Both the position numbers and the translations under genes were made by a program. DNA of 64,000 nt. Source: Emergencia timonensis (GTDB lineage: Bacteria > Bacillota > Clostridia > Peptostreptococcales > Anaerovoracaceae). Below the pieces are notes generated by a model that saw only the letters and a program-made list of their open reading frames with translations, ran no database searches and was not told the origin of the DNA. Below, one piece after another: positions 25,363 to 34,123 of this stretch. Where the stretch lies: positions 2,170,001 through 2,234,000 of the forward strand of contig NZ_FLKM01000009.1 in assembly GCF_900086585.1 (NCBI RefSeq). The letters run 5' to 3'. The stretch's first letter is position 1. Each line of letters opens with the position of its first letter.

Positions 25363-25398
25363 AAAACAAACTAGTCCTATTTCGGACTAGTTTGTTTT
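25363..25398. repeat. Near-perfect hairpin in the spoVAC-maf divergent region
   Basis: AAAACAAACTAGTCC pairs with GGACTAGTTTGTTTT. It is terminator-like on either strand but lies upstream of both divergent genes, where no gene ends. It could attenuate maf or insulate the two units. Confidence 0.7.
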
Positions 25399-25516
25399 GT
25401 CTCAAATAGATATACACGTGTTATTGAAATCAAAAATGCCGCAAAAAAGCGGTGAAAAAGTACCGCATATATGCTATCATAACTTTTGTAGCGTGAAACA
25501 TAAGGAGGTATACAAA

Positions 25517-26080
25517 ATGCAAAAGAAAATTATCCTGGCATCTTCTTCGCCAAGACGAATTGAAATGATGAAAAAGCACGGCTTTGATCCAGAGATCAGA
25601 CCAGCAGATATAGATGAAACACTTCCGGCAGGAATTGGCATGCGAGACGCCGTTTTGTTTCTGGCGTTAAAAAAAGCGTTATCAATTGAGCAATGTGCAG
25701 AAAAAGGCTCTGTTATTATTGCCGCCGACACAGTTGTTTATAAGGACGGAATCATGGGAAAACCAAAAGACAGGCAGGATGCCTTTGAAATGCTTTCAAA
25801 AATTAGAAACACCAGCCACTTCGTGGCGACTGGCGTCGCTCTGATCGCGGCTGGCGAAAATTATAAAAAAGTATTTTGTGACGTTACAGAAGTATTTTGC
25901 AGGGATTACACCGATAAAGAAATCAACGACTATCTCGATACAGCGGAACCCTACGATAAAGCTGGCGCCTACGCTATCCAGGGGATTTTCGGTAAGTACA
26001 TCGACCATTATAAAGGTTCTTTTGATAACGTAGTCGGTTTTCCGTGGGAATTAATTGAAGAAGAACTGCAGCATTTTTAA
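25517..26080 (+). CDS. maf: Maf family nucleoside triphosphate pyrophosphatase
   Basis: A 187-residue house-cleaning enzyme that hydrolyses non-canonical or dTTP/UTP-type nucleotides and affects septum formation in Bacillus. It has the defining N-terminal KIILASSSPRRIEMM, then AADTVV (catalytic Asp), GKPKD and YAIQGIFGKYIDHYKGSFDNVVGFP split over its C-terminal half (YAIQGIFGKY, IDHYKGSF, NVVGFP). ATG 25517 has AAGGAGG eight bases upstream; the frame is open 40 codons further but without a start signal. The stop overlaps the stop of the convergent MATE gene through TTAA, with no terminator between them. Confidence 0.95.
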   Translation: MQKKIILASSSPRRIEMMKKHGFDPEIRPADIDETLPAGIGMRDAVLFLALKKALSIEQCAEKGSVIIAADTVVYKDGIMGKPKDRQDAFEMLSKIRNTSHFVATGVALIAAGENYKKVFCDVTEVFCRDYTDKEINDYLDTAEPYDKAGAYAIQGIFGKYIDHYKGSFDNVVGFPWELIEEELQHF

Positions 26081-27453
26081 GAGCGGTCTTTTTCTTCGAC
26101 CTCGGTAACGATATTGATCCATTTTCGACTTTTGAACCGCGGCATGCAGACAAAGGTACGCACTAAATCGCCAACTTCAATGAGCAGCATGGTCAGAGGC
26201 AGACTCAGATGGAATACCAATACAGAGATGTATGCCAGAGGCACCATGATAAACATATTGCAGAAAATTTCCAGTTTCATGCAGAACAGCGTATCACCGC
26301 CGGCTCGCAGAATTCCCACAACATAAATGTAACCAATCATTTTCGGCGTAATCGTAATGGCCATGGTAATTAAAGTGATAATCAAAAGACGGTTGGTTTC
26401 TCCGCTGAAGTTGTAAATCGATGCCACTGGTTTGCTGAGCACGATCATCAATAACGTCATGACACCGTTTAAGATCCATACCAGCTTGACGGCCCGCTTC
26501 CCATTGTGAAAGGCGACATCCTTGTTGCCTCGGCCAAGGGTTTCTCCGATCAGCATGGCGGTAGCATTTCCCACGCCAAAATACACTGATTGCAGCATTT
26601 CACAGATGACATTGGCCACTTGTGCGACTGCCAGGGCCGACGTTCCCAGTTTGCCATAGGCCGCAAAGATCAAAGCGACTGATGCAGCCCAGCATCCTTC
26701 GGTGAATACCACAGGTATGGCTGTACGCATCACTTTGATAAACAGCTCTTTGCCAAAGCCGAAGATCTTTGCCGGAGACGCTTTGAAAGGATGCTCTTTA
26801 CGCGTATACACATAGATCAGAAGTGCTGCCAGTTCAAAGACTCTGGCAATCAAAGTTGCGACAGCGGCTCCCTGTACCCCCATCTGCGGGCAACCTGCTT
26901 TACCAAATATCAAAAGGTAATTGAGCACTGCGTTGACGCATAAGGCTGACGCGTTGATGATCGTCGGCACGGTCAGGTTTTGTATTGCTCGGCTGTTGTA
27001 GGATATGGCTCCCGAAAAACCTGAAAATACGTAGGAAAAGCAGGCGATTCTAATGTAATCCACGCCAAAACCGATTACTTCCTGATCCTGGGAAAACAGT
27101 CCGATAATCTGTGGTGCAAAAAGATAAGCGACAACAGATACTATCAGTGCAAATAAAAAACCGACAATATAATCGATTCCTAGTAGCTTTCGCACGCCGT
27201 CAATATCCTGCGCGCCCCAATATTGCGCCGTATACACTGCCGCTCCACTATAAAGTCCAAATAGTGATACCGTAAAGATGAAGTAAACCTGATTGGCCGC
27301 TCCCACGGCTGCCAATTCCTGTTCGCCCAGCATCCCAATCATTAGGGTGTCAATCAAGTTCAGGCCGATGCTGATCAGATTCTGAAACACGACTGGCACG
27401 CCGATGAAAATCATCTTTTTGTAGAAGATCTTTTCGTCTGTTATTCTTTCCAT
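26077..27453 (-). CDS. MATE family efflux transporter 1
   Basis: A 458-residue integral membrane protein with about twelve hydrophobic segments in two homologous halves. Family landmarks include GLNLIDTLMIGMLGEQELAAVG, YWGAQD, ISYNSRAIQN, VPTIINASALCVNAVLNYLLIFG (pieces) and GILRAGGDTLFCMKLE near the end. MATE proteins export drugs or metabolites in exchange for Na+ or H+. It is closely related along its length to the second MATE protein at 53895-55250. It stands alone, convergent with maf. The substrate cannot be predicted. Confidence 0.92.
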   Translation of the reverse strand: MERITDEKIFYKKMIFIGVPVVFQNLISIGLNLIDTLMIGMLGEQELAAVGAANQVYFIFTVSLFGLYSGAAVYTAQYWGAQDIDGVRKLLGIDYIVGFLFALIVSVVAYLFAPQIIGLFSQDQEVIGFGVDYIRIACFSYVFSGFSGAISYNSRAIQNLTVPTIINASALCVNAVLNYLLIFGKAGCPQMGVQGAAVATLIARVFELAALLIYVYTRKEHPFKASPAKIFGFGKELFIKVMRTAIPVVFTEGCWAASVALIFAAYGKLGTSALAVAQVANVICEMLQSVYFGVGNATAMLIGETLGRGNKDVAFHNGKRAVKLVWILNGVMTLLMIVLSKPVASIYNFSGETNRLLIITLITMAITITPKMIGYIYVVGILRAGGDTLFCMKLEIFCNMFIMVPLAYISVLVFHLSLPLTMLLIEVGDLVRTFVCMPRFKSRKWINIVTEVEEKDRS

Positions 27454-27631
27454 ACGTTCTCCCTCATACTAAAGTCTTAAGAGTTATTTTATCATATAAA
27501 AACCGACTTTCCAAGATGGGGAAATTCTAAAATTTTCCGGATTTTTTGAAATAAATACAGATATTGCTTTTGGTTGATGAGAGATTTTTATATGTTGGCC
27601 TGTATTTTGACAGAGTTATAAATAGAAAGCA

Positions 27632-27670
27632 AAAAGTACTGCCGAGCTCTCGCCCATTTGCAGTACTTTA
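27632..27670 (-). terminator. Terminator of the type IV pilus operon
   Basis: Read leftward: AAAGTACTGC, loop, GCAGTACTTTTTG. It is 15 bp after the stop of the giant pilin and is the only strong leftward terminator for the 15-gene pilus operon, apart from the internal hairpin at 36588-36635. Confidence 0.85.
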
Positions 27671-27684
27671 ATCGCTGATTGTTT

Positions 27685-30600
27685 TTATGATTCCGGATTT
27701 GATTTTAACGATGGGTATAGAAAGCCCTTCTTTATTTCCCAAATAGTATTATCAAATCCTTTAAAAGTTGATAATCGCTTGTAGTCATCTATGTTGAGGA
27801 CATAAGTCACACCTGGTTCCCCGGTGCCGCTGCGATACATGTAGCAGTTTGCATTGTCCTCTAAACTCTCTCCGTTAACAAAAGGATTGGCATTCAATAA
27901 CAGAGAATTGTCATATGCCAGTTCAACTGCATGGCAATTTTTGACCGTGCCGGATACATTTGTCACCTTTTCATGCAGACCTGCAAAAGTATATAACGTC
28001 GCAAAACCGACATTGAAGGTGTTCCCATTGGATAATACGGCATAGGAGTTAACTATCTTAGATTCACCTGATATCTTTCCGACAAAACCGCCAAAATAGG
28101 TGTGAAAGCTTCCTATGCCAACGAATGAAGTCTTGGTCCAGGAATCTTCGACTTTTCCTGATTGGTCCATTAAGCCGATCAGACCGCCAATAAAGCAGTT
28201 TTGTGGATTATTGACTTGATAAGTAATTTTCGCATTTGCTGAAGAATTTGAGATTTCTCCCGAATTATCTCCTACTAGTCCACCTACGTTAATAGTCCCC
28301 GGCGTTCCGCTCAAGTTCACTCTCAGTCCGATATTATCATTTACGGATGTATAGTGACAATTGCTGACTTTTGCGCCGACTGCCACATCGCCAATCAGAC
28401 CGCCGATATCACCTGAATAGCTGACGGAATTTACGAGATTCATCGTGACATCAGAGAAGCAATTTTGAACTTCTCCAGAAAGTTGGCCCGTCAGGCTGCC
28501 GATCTTGTCTGTAGTAATATTGTCGGTCGTTATCTTCCCATGTAGGTTCACATAGGATACCGTAGCGCCAGAGCCAATCCTTGTAATCAGTCCCGTCTTC
28601 CCTGCGGAAGTGATATTTTGTTCGAACTCGTCTATATCATAACCTTTTCCACCTTCATGGAATGCATTGTAGGTGCCCAAGAAGGCTTCTCCGCCAAAAG
28701 GTTTAAAATTGGTATCGCCGTTTTTGTCTTTCATCAGTTTGATATCGACAGTCTGCTTATAGTTACAATTCCGATACGTCTCCTGATAGGAATTCGACGC
28801 CACATTTCTCAGCTGCATGTTTGTTCTCACCTGATATGGAACTGTATGACCTAAAGCCGTTTCACTGTTTGCACTGATCGCTCCTGCAAAATCGGGATTA
28901 AAGTAAAATGTAACGTCATCCCCTTTGCTGCCTTTTGTTTTCCAAGTGAGAAATTTAACGATGCCGGTATCTTTATCTCTCAGTGTGTCAATTTCGTTCA
29001 TCTTGACTTGATAATAATGATAGGTCGTCGTTTCCTTGTCATTCAATTTAATCTCAACTGTTTCCGGTTTCGATTCAAGGTACTTCGTCGGATCCCCGTT
29101 CTTAAATAATCCTTCCAGCTTTCCGTCGTCTTCCTCTGCTGGAATCAAAATTCCGTAGCTATAGGCCGTATCGTTAACGTTGACCCCCTTATCCCTGGTA
29201 AGGGCATCTTTCCTGTTGATTATCGTCTTTCCTTCGTCGTTTTCATCAGCGCTGACAATATACCAGAAATCTTTATCCTTTATCTCCTCCCGGTAGGCGA
29301 AAGCTCTGGCACTTGATGCTTCCTCCTCAGCAGGTTCCTGCCAGTCTCCATAGTGGACTCCCTCTGAAGAGGTATCGTCGGTCAGCTTGAGTCCAGTTTT
29401 ATTCACCGTCTTAAAGGGATAACTTTTATCTGTCAGATAAGAATCCATCGGATGCGTAGTTATGGCAGCATTGTTCTTCGGCATTTCGATATACGAATAG
29501 GCCTTGATCGCTCTCACATTGGCATGGGTGGAAGCCGAAACTAAATCGTCTTTATTGATTCCCTTCAAAAAATAGCAGTCTTTAAAGGTATCTGCGCTTT
29601 GACTGTAGCCGATAAAGGCTCCGACATAAGCGCCCGTATCGCCGTTCACCAGTCCTGTTGCATAACAATTCTCATAGGAAGCACTTCCTATACGCTGTTT
29701 TCCTACTAAGCCGCCGGCAGAACCAGTGATCTTCTCGCTTTTATCATCTGCAACGTATACAGAACAGGTGCTGTAGCTGTTTACGATTTTGGTATTGCTG
29801 CTGCCATTGATTTTACCAATTAGTCCGCCTGCACTATCCACGCCATAGATATTGTAATCTGTTTTGACTGTAGATTTGTATTTGCCCTTTTCTGTCTGCC
29901 CGCCGCTATAACTATTAGAGATTCTGATTTCTCTGCCATCGCTTTTCATCTCGCCGATCAGCCCGCCGGCATCTCCTGCATAGTCGGCATCAAGACGAGC
30001 GCCTTTCGCGGTAATCTTTGCATTAGCGGCACAGTCGCTGACAACGGTTCGTGTCCCTGTATACCCTATTAAACCGCCCGCATTTCCTCTCGTAAAGTTT
30101 GATGTAATGCTGCCTCCAACTACTAAAACATTTGAAATTCGGAGCCCGGTCACATTTCCACTTTTTGGGTTCTGCATTTCGGCGACTAAAGCAGCCGCAT
30201 TTCTCTCTGCCGTTACATCAAAGTTCTCTAATACCAAGTTTGAGATTGCAAAGTTCGTCTGGCAATACCTTATCAATGCTCCGTCAACCTTGCCCTCGCC
30301 ACTGGAATCCTGATGGCTGTCTTGGTTCTTATTGTCGATATATACATTAGAAATCCTATGCTGATAACCGTCGTATTCATAAAGCAAGTCATTTTTAATT
30401 CCATAATAGCTGCCGTCCGCCAGCTTTTCAGCATTGACCGCATCTTCCTTCAGACCAAATTTATAGACAGACTTCCGATTCTCTACATTCTTGCCGAAAA
30501 ATTCGTTCCAGTCCATATCTCTGGTCTGTTCGGCTCTCTTTACAAGGTACTCCGGCTTATACAATATCTTCGTGCCGTCTTTCACTGCATTGGTATTCTG

Positions 30601-31851
30601 CGGCAGCTTTGAAACGCCCGGGTCCAGGTTCTCCAGATGCCTTAGATATCCAATAGAAGCGATGGCCTGTTTTTTGTTCTCCTTTGCAGCATCTGCATCC
30701 TTCTTCACTGACTCAAACAGGCTGTTGGTCATGCCTTCTGCTTCTCTTACAGTGGCCAGAGCCGTCGTGCTGGCGCTGACAACCTTTACGACAACATCCT
30801 CGCCAGGCATCAAGGTTGGAAAGATGTCAGCAAAATGCCCTCCCGGCCTCGTAATATCGTCCAGAGTCATGGTATATTGTAATCCTGTTTTCTTATCACT
30901 GCTGGCCGCGTCCTTTAACTCAATCGTATCAACATCCCACCAGAGATTCTTCTTGACCTCTTTTTTTGTCGGAACAATTGACGGGTTATCACTGTCTGTC
31001 AAATCCAGCGTGAACTTCTCTTCGTTGCCGCTTTCCTTTCCTTTTACGATCAAAGTCAGATGCGTTTGCAGCGTGCCTTTATTATCCGTCGTTTTGTTAA
31101 AATAGTTGGGATCGATAACGGTAATCTTCAATGTATCCTTGTTCTCAATTTCCATTCTAAGATCTGCTGTCTCACCAGACAATAGATTTCCAGCCATGGC
31201 GCCGCCGTAGTATCCGATGATACCAGCATCATAATCTCTACGCGTATGCCTGCCGTCTGCGGTATCCTTTCTGCCGTCTTTTCTGTCAAGGGCGGTGATA
31301 TCTATGTAACTGAAGTTGACGTCATTTTCGGCATAAAAGACGCCATATACGGTAGCCGTCTTTACATTGTATTCGATGATGTAATTCCCATCAGCTCTAA
31401 CAGTCTCGTCAATGGCGCCAAAAGGAAGCATATACTGCAATATGCTTCCTTCCAGATTCCCCACCGTGCTATCATTCACATTGTATTTGATATAATAATA
31501 GTCTTTATTGGTTGACGGCCAGGCAATTCCATCAGGTACGTCAGAGGGCTGAGATGGGATCAAGGTGCCTAAGGCGTCTTCGTTTACAGAGGTCTCTGTA
31601 GTGTCTAAGGCATCTTTCCGATACCGTTTTAACTCTCCTGACGCATCTGCCTGCGTCAAGTGATTCTGCGCCGCAATAAAGATTTCCTTTGCCGTTGTGT
31701 CCATTTCTGTCAGCTTCATATTCTTGTAATATTGAAGGATGCCGACCATGGTAATGGCAAGAAGAATGATGGAAATAGCCAAGGCCACTAAGGTCTCGGC
31801 AAGGGTGAATCCATTCTCGTTATTTAGTTTTTGATGTAGTTGTCCCCTCAT
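27685..31851 (-). CDS. Giant pilin-like adhesin with GLUG repeats
   Basis: A 1388-residue secreted protein with a type III (type IV pilin) signal: a 14-residue leader ending NENG, cleavage before FTLAETLVALAISIILL with Glu at +5, then the usual hydrophobic helix and a pilin-like start. Beyond it lie about 1250 residues of beta-rich sequence with two clusters of GLUG-type repeats (GGLIGYTG, GGLIGEMK, GGLIGKIN, GGLVGKQR at about 590-720; GGLIGDVA, GGLVGDNS, GGLIGLMD, GGFVGKIS at about 1150-1260). GLUG repeats occur in bacterial adhesins and peptidases. ATG 31851 has GGAAGAG seven bases upstream and overlaps the end of pilO by 32 bases. Probably a tip adhesin processed by PilD and carried on the pilus. 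Confidence 0.85.
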   Translation of the reverse strand: MRGQLHQKLNNENGFTLAETLVALAISIILLAITMVGILQYYKNMKLTEMDTTAKEIFIAAQNHLTQADASGELKRYRKDALDTTETSVNEDALGTLIPSQPSDVPDGIAWPSTNKDYYYIKYNVNDSTVGNLEGSILQYMLPFGAIDETVRADGNYIIEYNVKTATVYGVFYAENDVNFSYIDITALDRKDGRKDTADGRHTRRDYDAGIIGYYGGAMAGNLLSGETADLRMEIENKDTLKITVIDPNYFNKTTDNKGTLQTHLTLIVKGKESGNEEKFTLDLTDSDNPSIVPTKKEVKKNLWWDVDTIELKDAASSDKKTGLQYTMTLDDITRPGGHFADIFPTLMPGEDVVVKVVSASTTALATVREAEGMTNSLFESVKKDADAAKENKKQAIASIGYLRHLENLDPGVSKLPQNTNAVKDGTKILYKPEYLVKRAEQTRDMDWNEFFGKNVENRKSVYKFGLKEDAVNAEKLADGSYYGIKNDLLYEYDGYQHRISNVYIDNKNQDSHQDSSGEGKVDGALIRYCQTNFAISNLVLENFDVTAERNAAALVAEMQNPKSGNVTGLRISNVLVVGGSITSNFTRGNAGGLIGYTGTRTVVSDCAANAKITAKGARLDADYAGDAGGLIGEMKSDGREIRISNSYSGGQTEKGKYKSTVKTDYNIYGVDSAGGLIGKINGSSNTKIVNSYSTCSVYVADDKSEKITGSAGGLVGKQRIGSASYENCYATGLVNGDTGAYVGAFIGYSQSADTFKDCYFLKGINKDDLVSASTHANVRAIKAYSYIEMPKNNAAITTHPMDSYLTDKSYPFKTVNKTGLKLTDDTSSEGVHYGDWQEPAEEEASSARAFAYREEIKDKDFWYIVSADENDEGKTIINRKDALTRDKGVNVNDTAYSYGILIPAEEDDGKLEGLFKNGDPTKYLESKPETVEIKLNDKETTTYHYYQVKMNEIDTLRDKDTGIVKFLTWKTKGSKGDDVTFYFNPDFAGAISANSETALGHTVPYQVRTNMQLRNVASNSYQETYRNCNYKQTVDIKLMKDKNGDTNFKPFGGEAFLGTYNAFHEGGKGYDIDEFEQNITSAGKTGLITRIGSGATVSYVNLHGKITTDNITTDKIGSLTGQLSGEVQNCFSDVTMNLVNSVSYSGDIGGLIGDVAVGAKVSNCHYTSVNDNIGLRVNLSGTPGTINVGGLVGDNSGEISNSSANAKITYQVNNPQNCFIGGLIGLMDQSGKVEDSWTKTSFVGIGSFHTYFGGFVGKISGESKIVNSYAVLSNGNTFNVGFATLYTFAGLHEKVTNVSGTVKNCHAVELAYDNSLLLNANPFVNGESLEDNANCYMYRSGTGEPGVTYVLNIDDYKRLSTFKGFDNTIWEIKKGFLYPSLKSNPES

Positions 31852-32422
31852 CTTTATTCTCTTCCAATCCATCTGTGGTATTTGCATTGTACATCGTCTC
31901 AAAGAAGGTGACGGTCATGCTGACACTGACTGAGCCAGAACTGATGCCTTCACCAGAACTGGTATTGATACTGATATTTCTGATGAGACATCTGTATTTA
32001 CAATCATGCAGTTTTTCAATGATAGATTCTGCAGTACTGTAACTGCCCGCAGTAAAGCTGATGTTGATATCTCTGCGCACTGCATCCCCATCTTTGATCG
32101 CCTGGTTAAAGTCAAAGTTATAAGTTGAAGCAGCACCAAAAATATCGTTCAGCGCGCTGATCTCATTTTTGATATTGTTGTAGCTTGCAACGACACTGCC
32201 GGTCTTCGCTTTTGTATTCTTCATCTCAGATTTCATATCCATGATGCTCTGCGCCTTGGCCTGCTCAATCAAAAGCTCTGTTTCCATATCCTCAGTGTTG
32301 TACTGCTTTATCGTTTCATCGACGTATTTGATGATAAATTCATAGTAGACGATTCCCAGGAGCAGTACGCAGAGAACCAGCAGCAGGATTTTTTCGCGGG
32401 TCGTAAATTCACGGCTCATCAT
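31820..32422 (-). CDS. pilO: PilO-like pilus alignment protein
   Basis: A 200-residue bitopic membrane protein: short cytoplasmic start (MMSREFTTREK), one transmembrane helix (about 12-30), an extracytoplasmic coiled region (YNTEDMETELLIEQAKAQS) and a ferredoxin-like C-terminal domain (AVRRDINISFTAGSYSTAESIIEKL), followed by a charged tail. It pairs with PilN and links PilM to the outside pilus machinery. The start ATG overlaps the pilN stop by one base (TAATG); a second ATG follows at once. Sequence similarity in this family is low, so the call rests on architecture and on position after pilM-pilN. Confidence 0.8.
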   Translation of the reverse strand: MMSREFTTREKILLLVLCVLLLGIVYYEFIIKYVDETIKQYNTEDMETELLIEQAKAQSIMDMKSEMKNTKAKTGSVVASYNNIKNEISALNDIFGAASTYNFDFNQAIKDGDAVRRDINISFTAGSYSTAESIIEKLHDCKYRCLIRNISINTSSGEGISSGSVSVSMTVTFFETMYNANTTDGLEENKDEGTTTSKTK

Positions 32423-33006
32423 TACTGCTCACCTCCCTTTGGTACGAAATTAATAATCACAGTAGCTGTCACCAAAGCGTTGGAGTCTGTGTTAGTGCCT
32501 GCTGTAGAAACTGTTACAAAGGAAACGATATCGTCGTCTTCCAACGAGGCGACAATATCAGAGACGGTTTTTAGCCTGATATTATCAATAGTCAAAGTCG
32601 CAACGTTGCCTGAAATCTCCACGGACTGAATTTCAGACTTGGAAATTACATTTCGCTGGATTGCACGCATCATGGCCATACGATTCTGCTCTATCTTTTC
32701 TTCATCGTTAAGATAGCCGTTTCCATAATGGCTGTATTCTTCTCGCACCTGATCATATTTCTCATTTGACGCTCTCAGCTGATCGATTTGTGTCTGCATC
32801 TGTGTATATGCCTTTTCCGCGTCATATGCCTCAGCCAGTTTATCAACGACCAGGAATTTGACGAACAATGCAAGGACTACTGCGAATATCACGAAGAGGA
32901 TGATTTGAAACTTGGGGTCTCTTACGCTGTTATCCCGCATTAACAGGTTGATGGAAGTCTTATCTGGATATCTTACTTTGCCAATGGACTTGTTGAGTTT
33001 ACTCAC
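32422..33006 (-). CDS. pilN: PilN-like pilus assembly protein
   Basis: A 194-residue bitopic membrane protein. The cytoplasmic N-terminus contains INLLMRDNSV, the PilN motif that binds PilM. It is followed by a transmembrane helix (about 33-53), a coiled coil (YDAEKAYTQMQTQIDQLRA) and a ferredoxin-like domain (SVEISGNVATLTIDNIRL). The start is GTG 33006, with AGGAGG eight bases upstream; an in-frame GTG at 33015 lies inside that Shine-Dalgarno and is rejected. It lies 12 bp after pilM and overlaps pilO by one base. Confidence 0.85.
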   Translation of the reverse strand: MSKLNKSIGKVRYPDKTSINLLMRDNSVRDPKFQIILFVIFAVVLALFVKFLVVDKLAEAYDAEKAYTQMQTQIDQLRASNEKYDQVREEYSHYGNGYLNDEEKIEQNRMAMMRAIQRNVISKSEIQSVEISGNVATLTIDNIRLKTVSDIVASLEDDDIVSFVTVSTAGTNTDSNALVTATVIINFVPKGGEQ

Positions 33007-33018
33007 AAATAACACCTC

Positions 33019-34020
33019 CTATTCCCATGTGATGCCTAAGGCCTGCGGCCCCATCAATATCTTTGTCGTATCTTCATATTTATCGGTCAGCAGCTGATCT
33101 AGGCTCACCACATTTACTTCTGTCGCTCCTGCAATCGCATCGACCAAAGGTGTAATCAGAGAGCCTCCGCCGCAATAATAGAGGGCGTCCAGTCGGTTAT
33201 CCGGATGATTGAAATTATAGAAATTCAGAACTCTCATGACTTCGATTGCCATCTGGCTGTATATTTCCTCACAGCCAGTATCGTGAAGAATGTCATCTTT
33301 GTTTGTCTCTTTATAAATTCGTGCAATATGTTCTTCTATATTGCGGGTTTCGGCAATATAGAAGTCTATTTCTTCACAGCCTGCCTCCATTACACGAGTA
33401 ATCTCATATTCACCTTGGGTAAAGAAATAGAGTTTCACTGTTTTATGGCCGATATCCAAGACTGCATAATCCCCCGGTTCTTTTACCGCGTTAACCTCTT
33501 CATAATCTTTGATGATGTTACGTATGGCAGAATAATCCGGGGCAATCAGCGTAAGGCGCAGGCCTGCACGGCGAAACAGAGTCTTATACTGGTTGATTGT
33601 TTCTTTCGGTGCCGCTACCGCCATCAGCTCCATCTCTGTAAGATTTCCGTCTGTATCCGAAGTCTTGTTGATAACAGCATAGTCGTAGAAATATTTATCT
33701 TTATCCTCTGTTATGTAATCATGAAACTCATAAGGCAGGTTGACTTTTAATTGGTCTACCGTCATAGCCGGCATGACCACGTGTTTGGTATAAACTAGTT
33801 TTTCTGGTATTACGACTGCCGCATTTTTCACAGAAATCTTGTTCTCTTTGATCACCTCTTTTATAAACTCTGCCATAGCCTCCCAGGATACAATTTCATC
33901 TTCCTGTACCAGGTTGTCAGGCAGGTCTGCGGTAATCAGCCGCTCTAAATTGTAATCAGAACAGATTGCAATTTTTAGACGGCAGTTGCCAATTTCAATA
34001 CCTAATATTTTCTTTGCCAT
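33019..34020 (-). CDS. pilM: PilM actin-like pilus assembly ATPase
   Basis: A 333-residue cytoplasmic protein of the FtsA/PilM actin-like family, which forms the inner-membrane ring with PilN and PilO. Start KKILGIEIGNCRLKIAI is the phosphate 1 loop; YAVLDIGHKTVKLYFF is phosphate 2; YYCGGGSLITPLVDAI is the adenosine motif. GAGGAAA lies before ATG 34020. A 100-bp gap separates it from pilD and contains a probable palindromic element (34040-34089). Confidence 0.92.
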   Translation of the reverse strand: MAKKILGIEIGNCRLKIAICSDYNLERLITADLPDNLVQEDEIVSWEAMAEFIKEVIKENKISVKNAAVVIPEKLVYTKHVVMPAMTVDQLKVNLPYEFHDYITEDKDKYFYDYAVINKTSDTDGNLTEMELMAVAAPKETINQYKTLFRRAGLRLTLIAPDYSAIRNIIKDYEEVNAVKEPGDYAVLDIGHKTVKLYFFTQGEYEITRVMEAGCEEIDFYIAETRNIEEHIARIYKETNKDDILHDTGCEEIYSQMAIEVMRVLNFYNFNHPDNRLDALYYCGGGSLITPLVDAIAGATEVNVVSLDQLLTDKYEDTTKILMGPQALGITWE

Positions 34021-34039
34021 ATTTTTTCCTCTTTTATCT

Positions 34040-34089
34040 ATAATCTTCTGCCCAAAGAGCCTTGACCATTTGCGCTGCAGAATTTATTC
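34040..34089. repeat. Probable palindromic element between pilD and pilM
   Basis: ATAAT + CTTCTGC (34045-34051) faces GCAGAA + TTTATTC (34077-34089). The right end resembles that of the element at 20352-20404 (GGCAGAATTTATGCTG against TGCAGAATTTATTCTG). The inner stem is poor, so this is the weakest family member. Confidence 0.4.
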
Positions 34090-34123
34090 TGAAATGAAAC
34101 TTGCGGTATAAGATGTCTCTTGA

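Noticed and set aside
30491..31105. A 204-codon frame opposite the giant pilin gene
   Set aside because: Serine/phenylalanine-rich mirror sequence without a start signal, typical of antisense to Lys/Glu/Asp-rich coding DNA.
33205..33750. A 181-codon frame opposite pilM
   Set aside because: Shadow of pilM, which has complete actin-like motifs; no start signal or family pattern on the plus strand.
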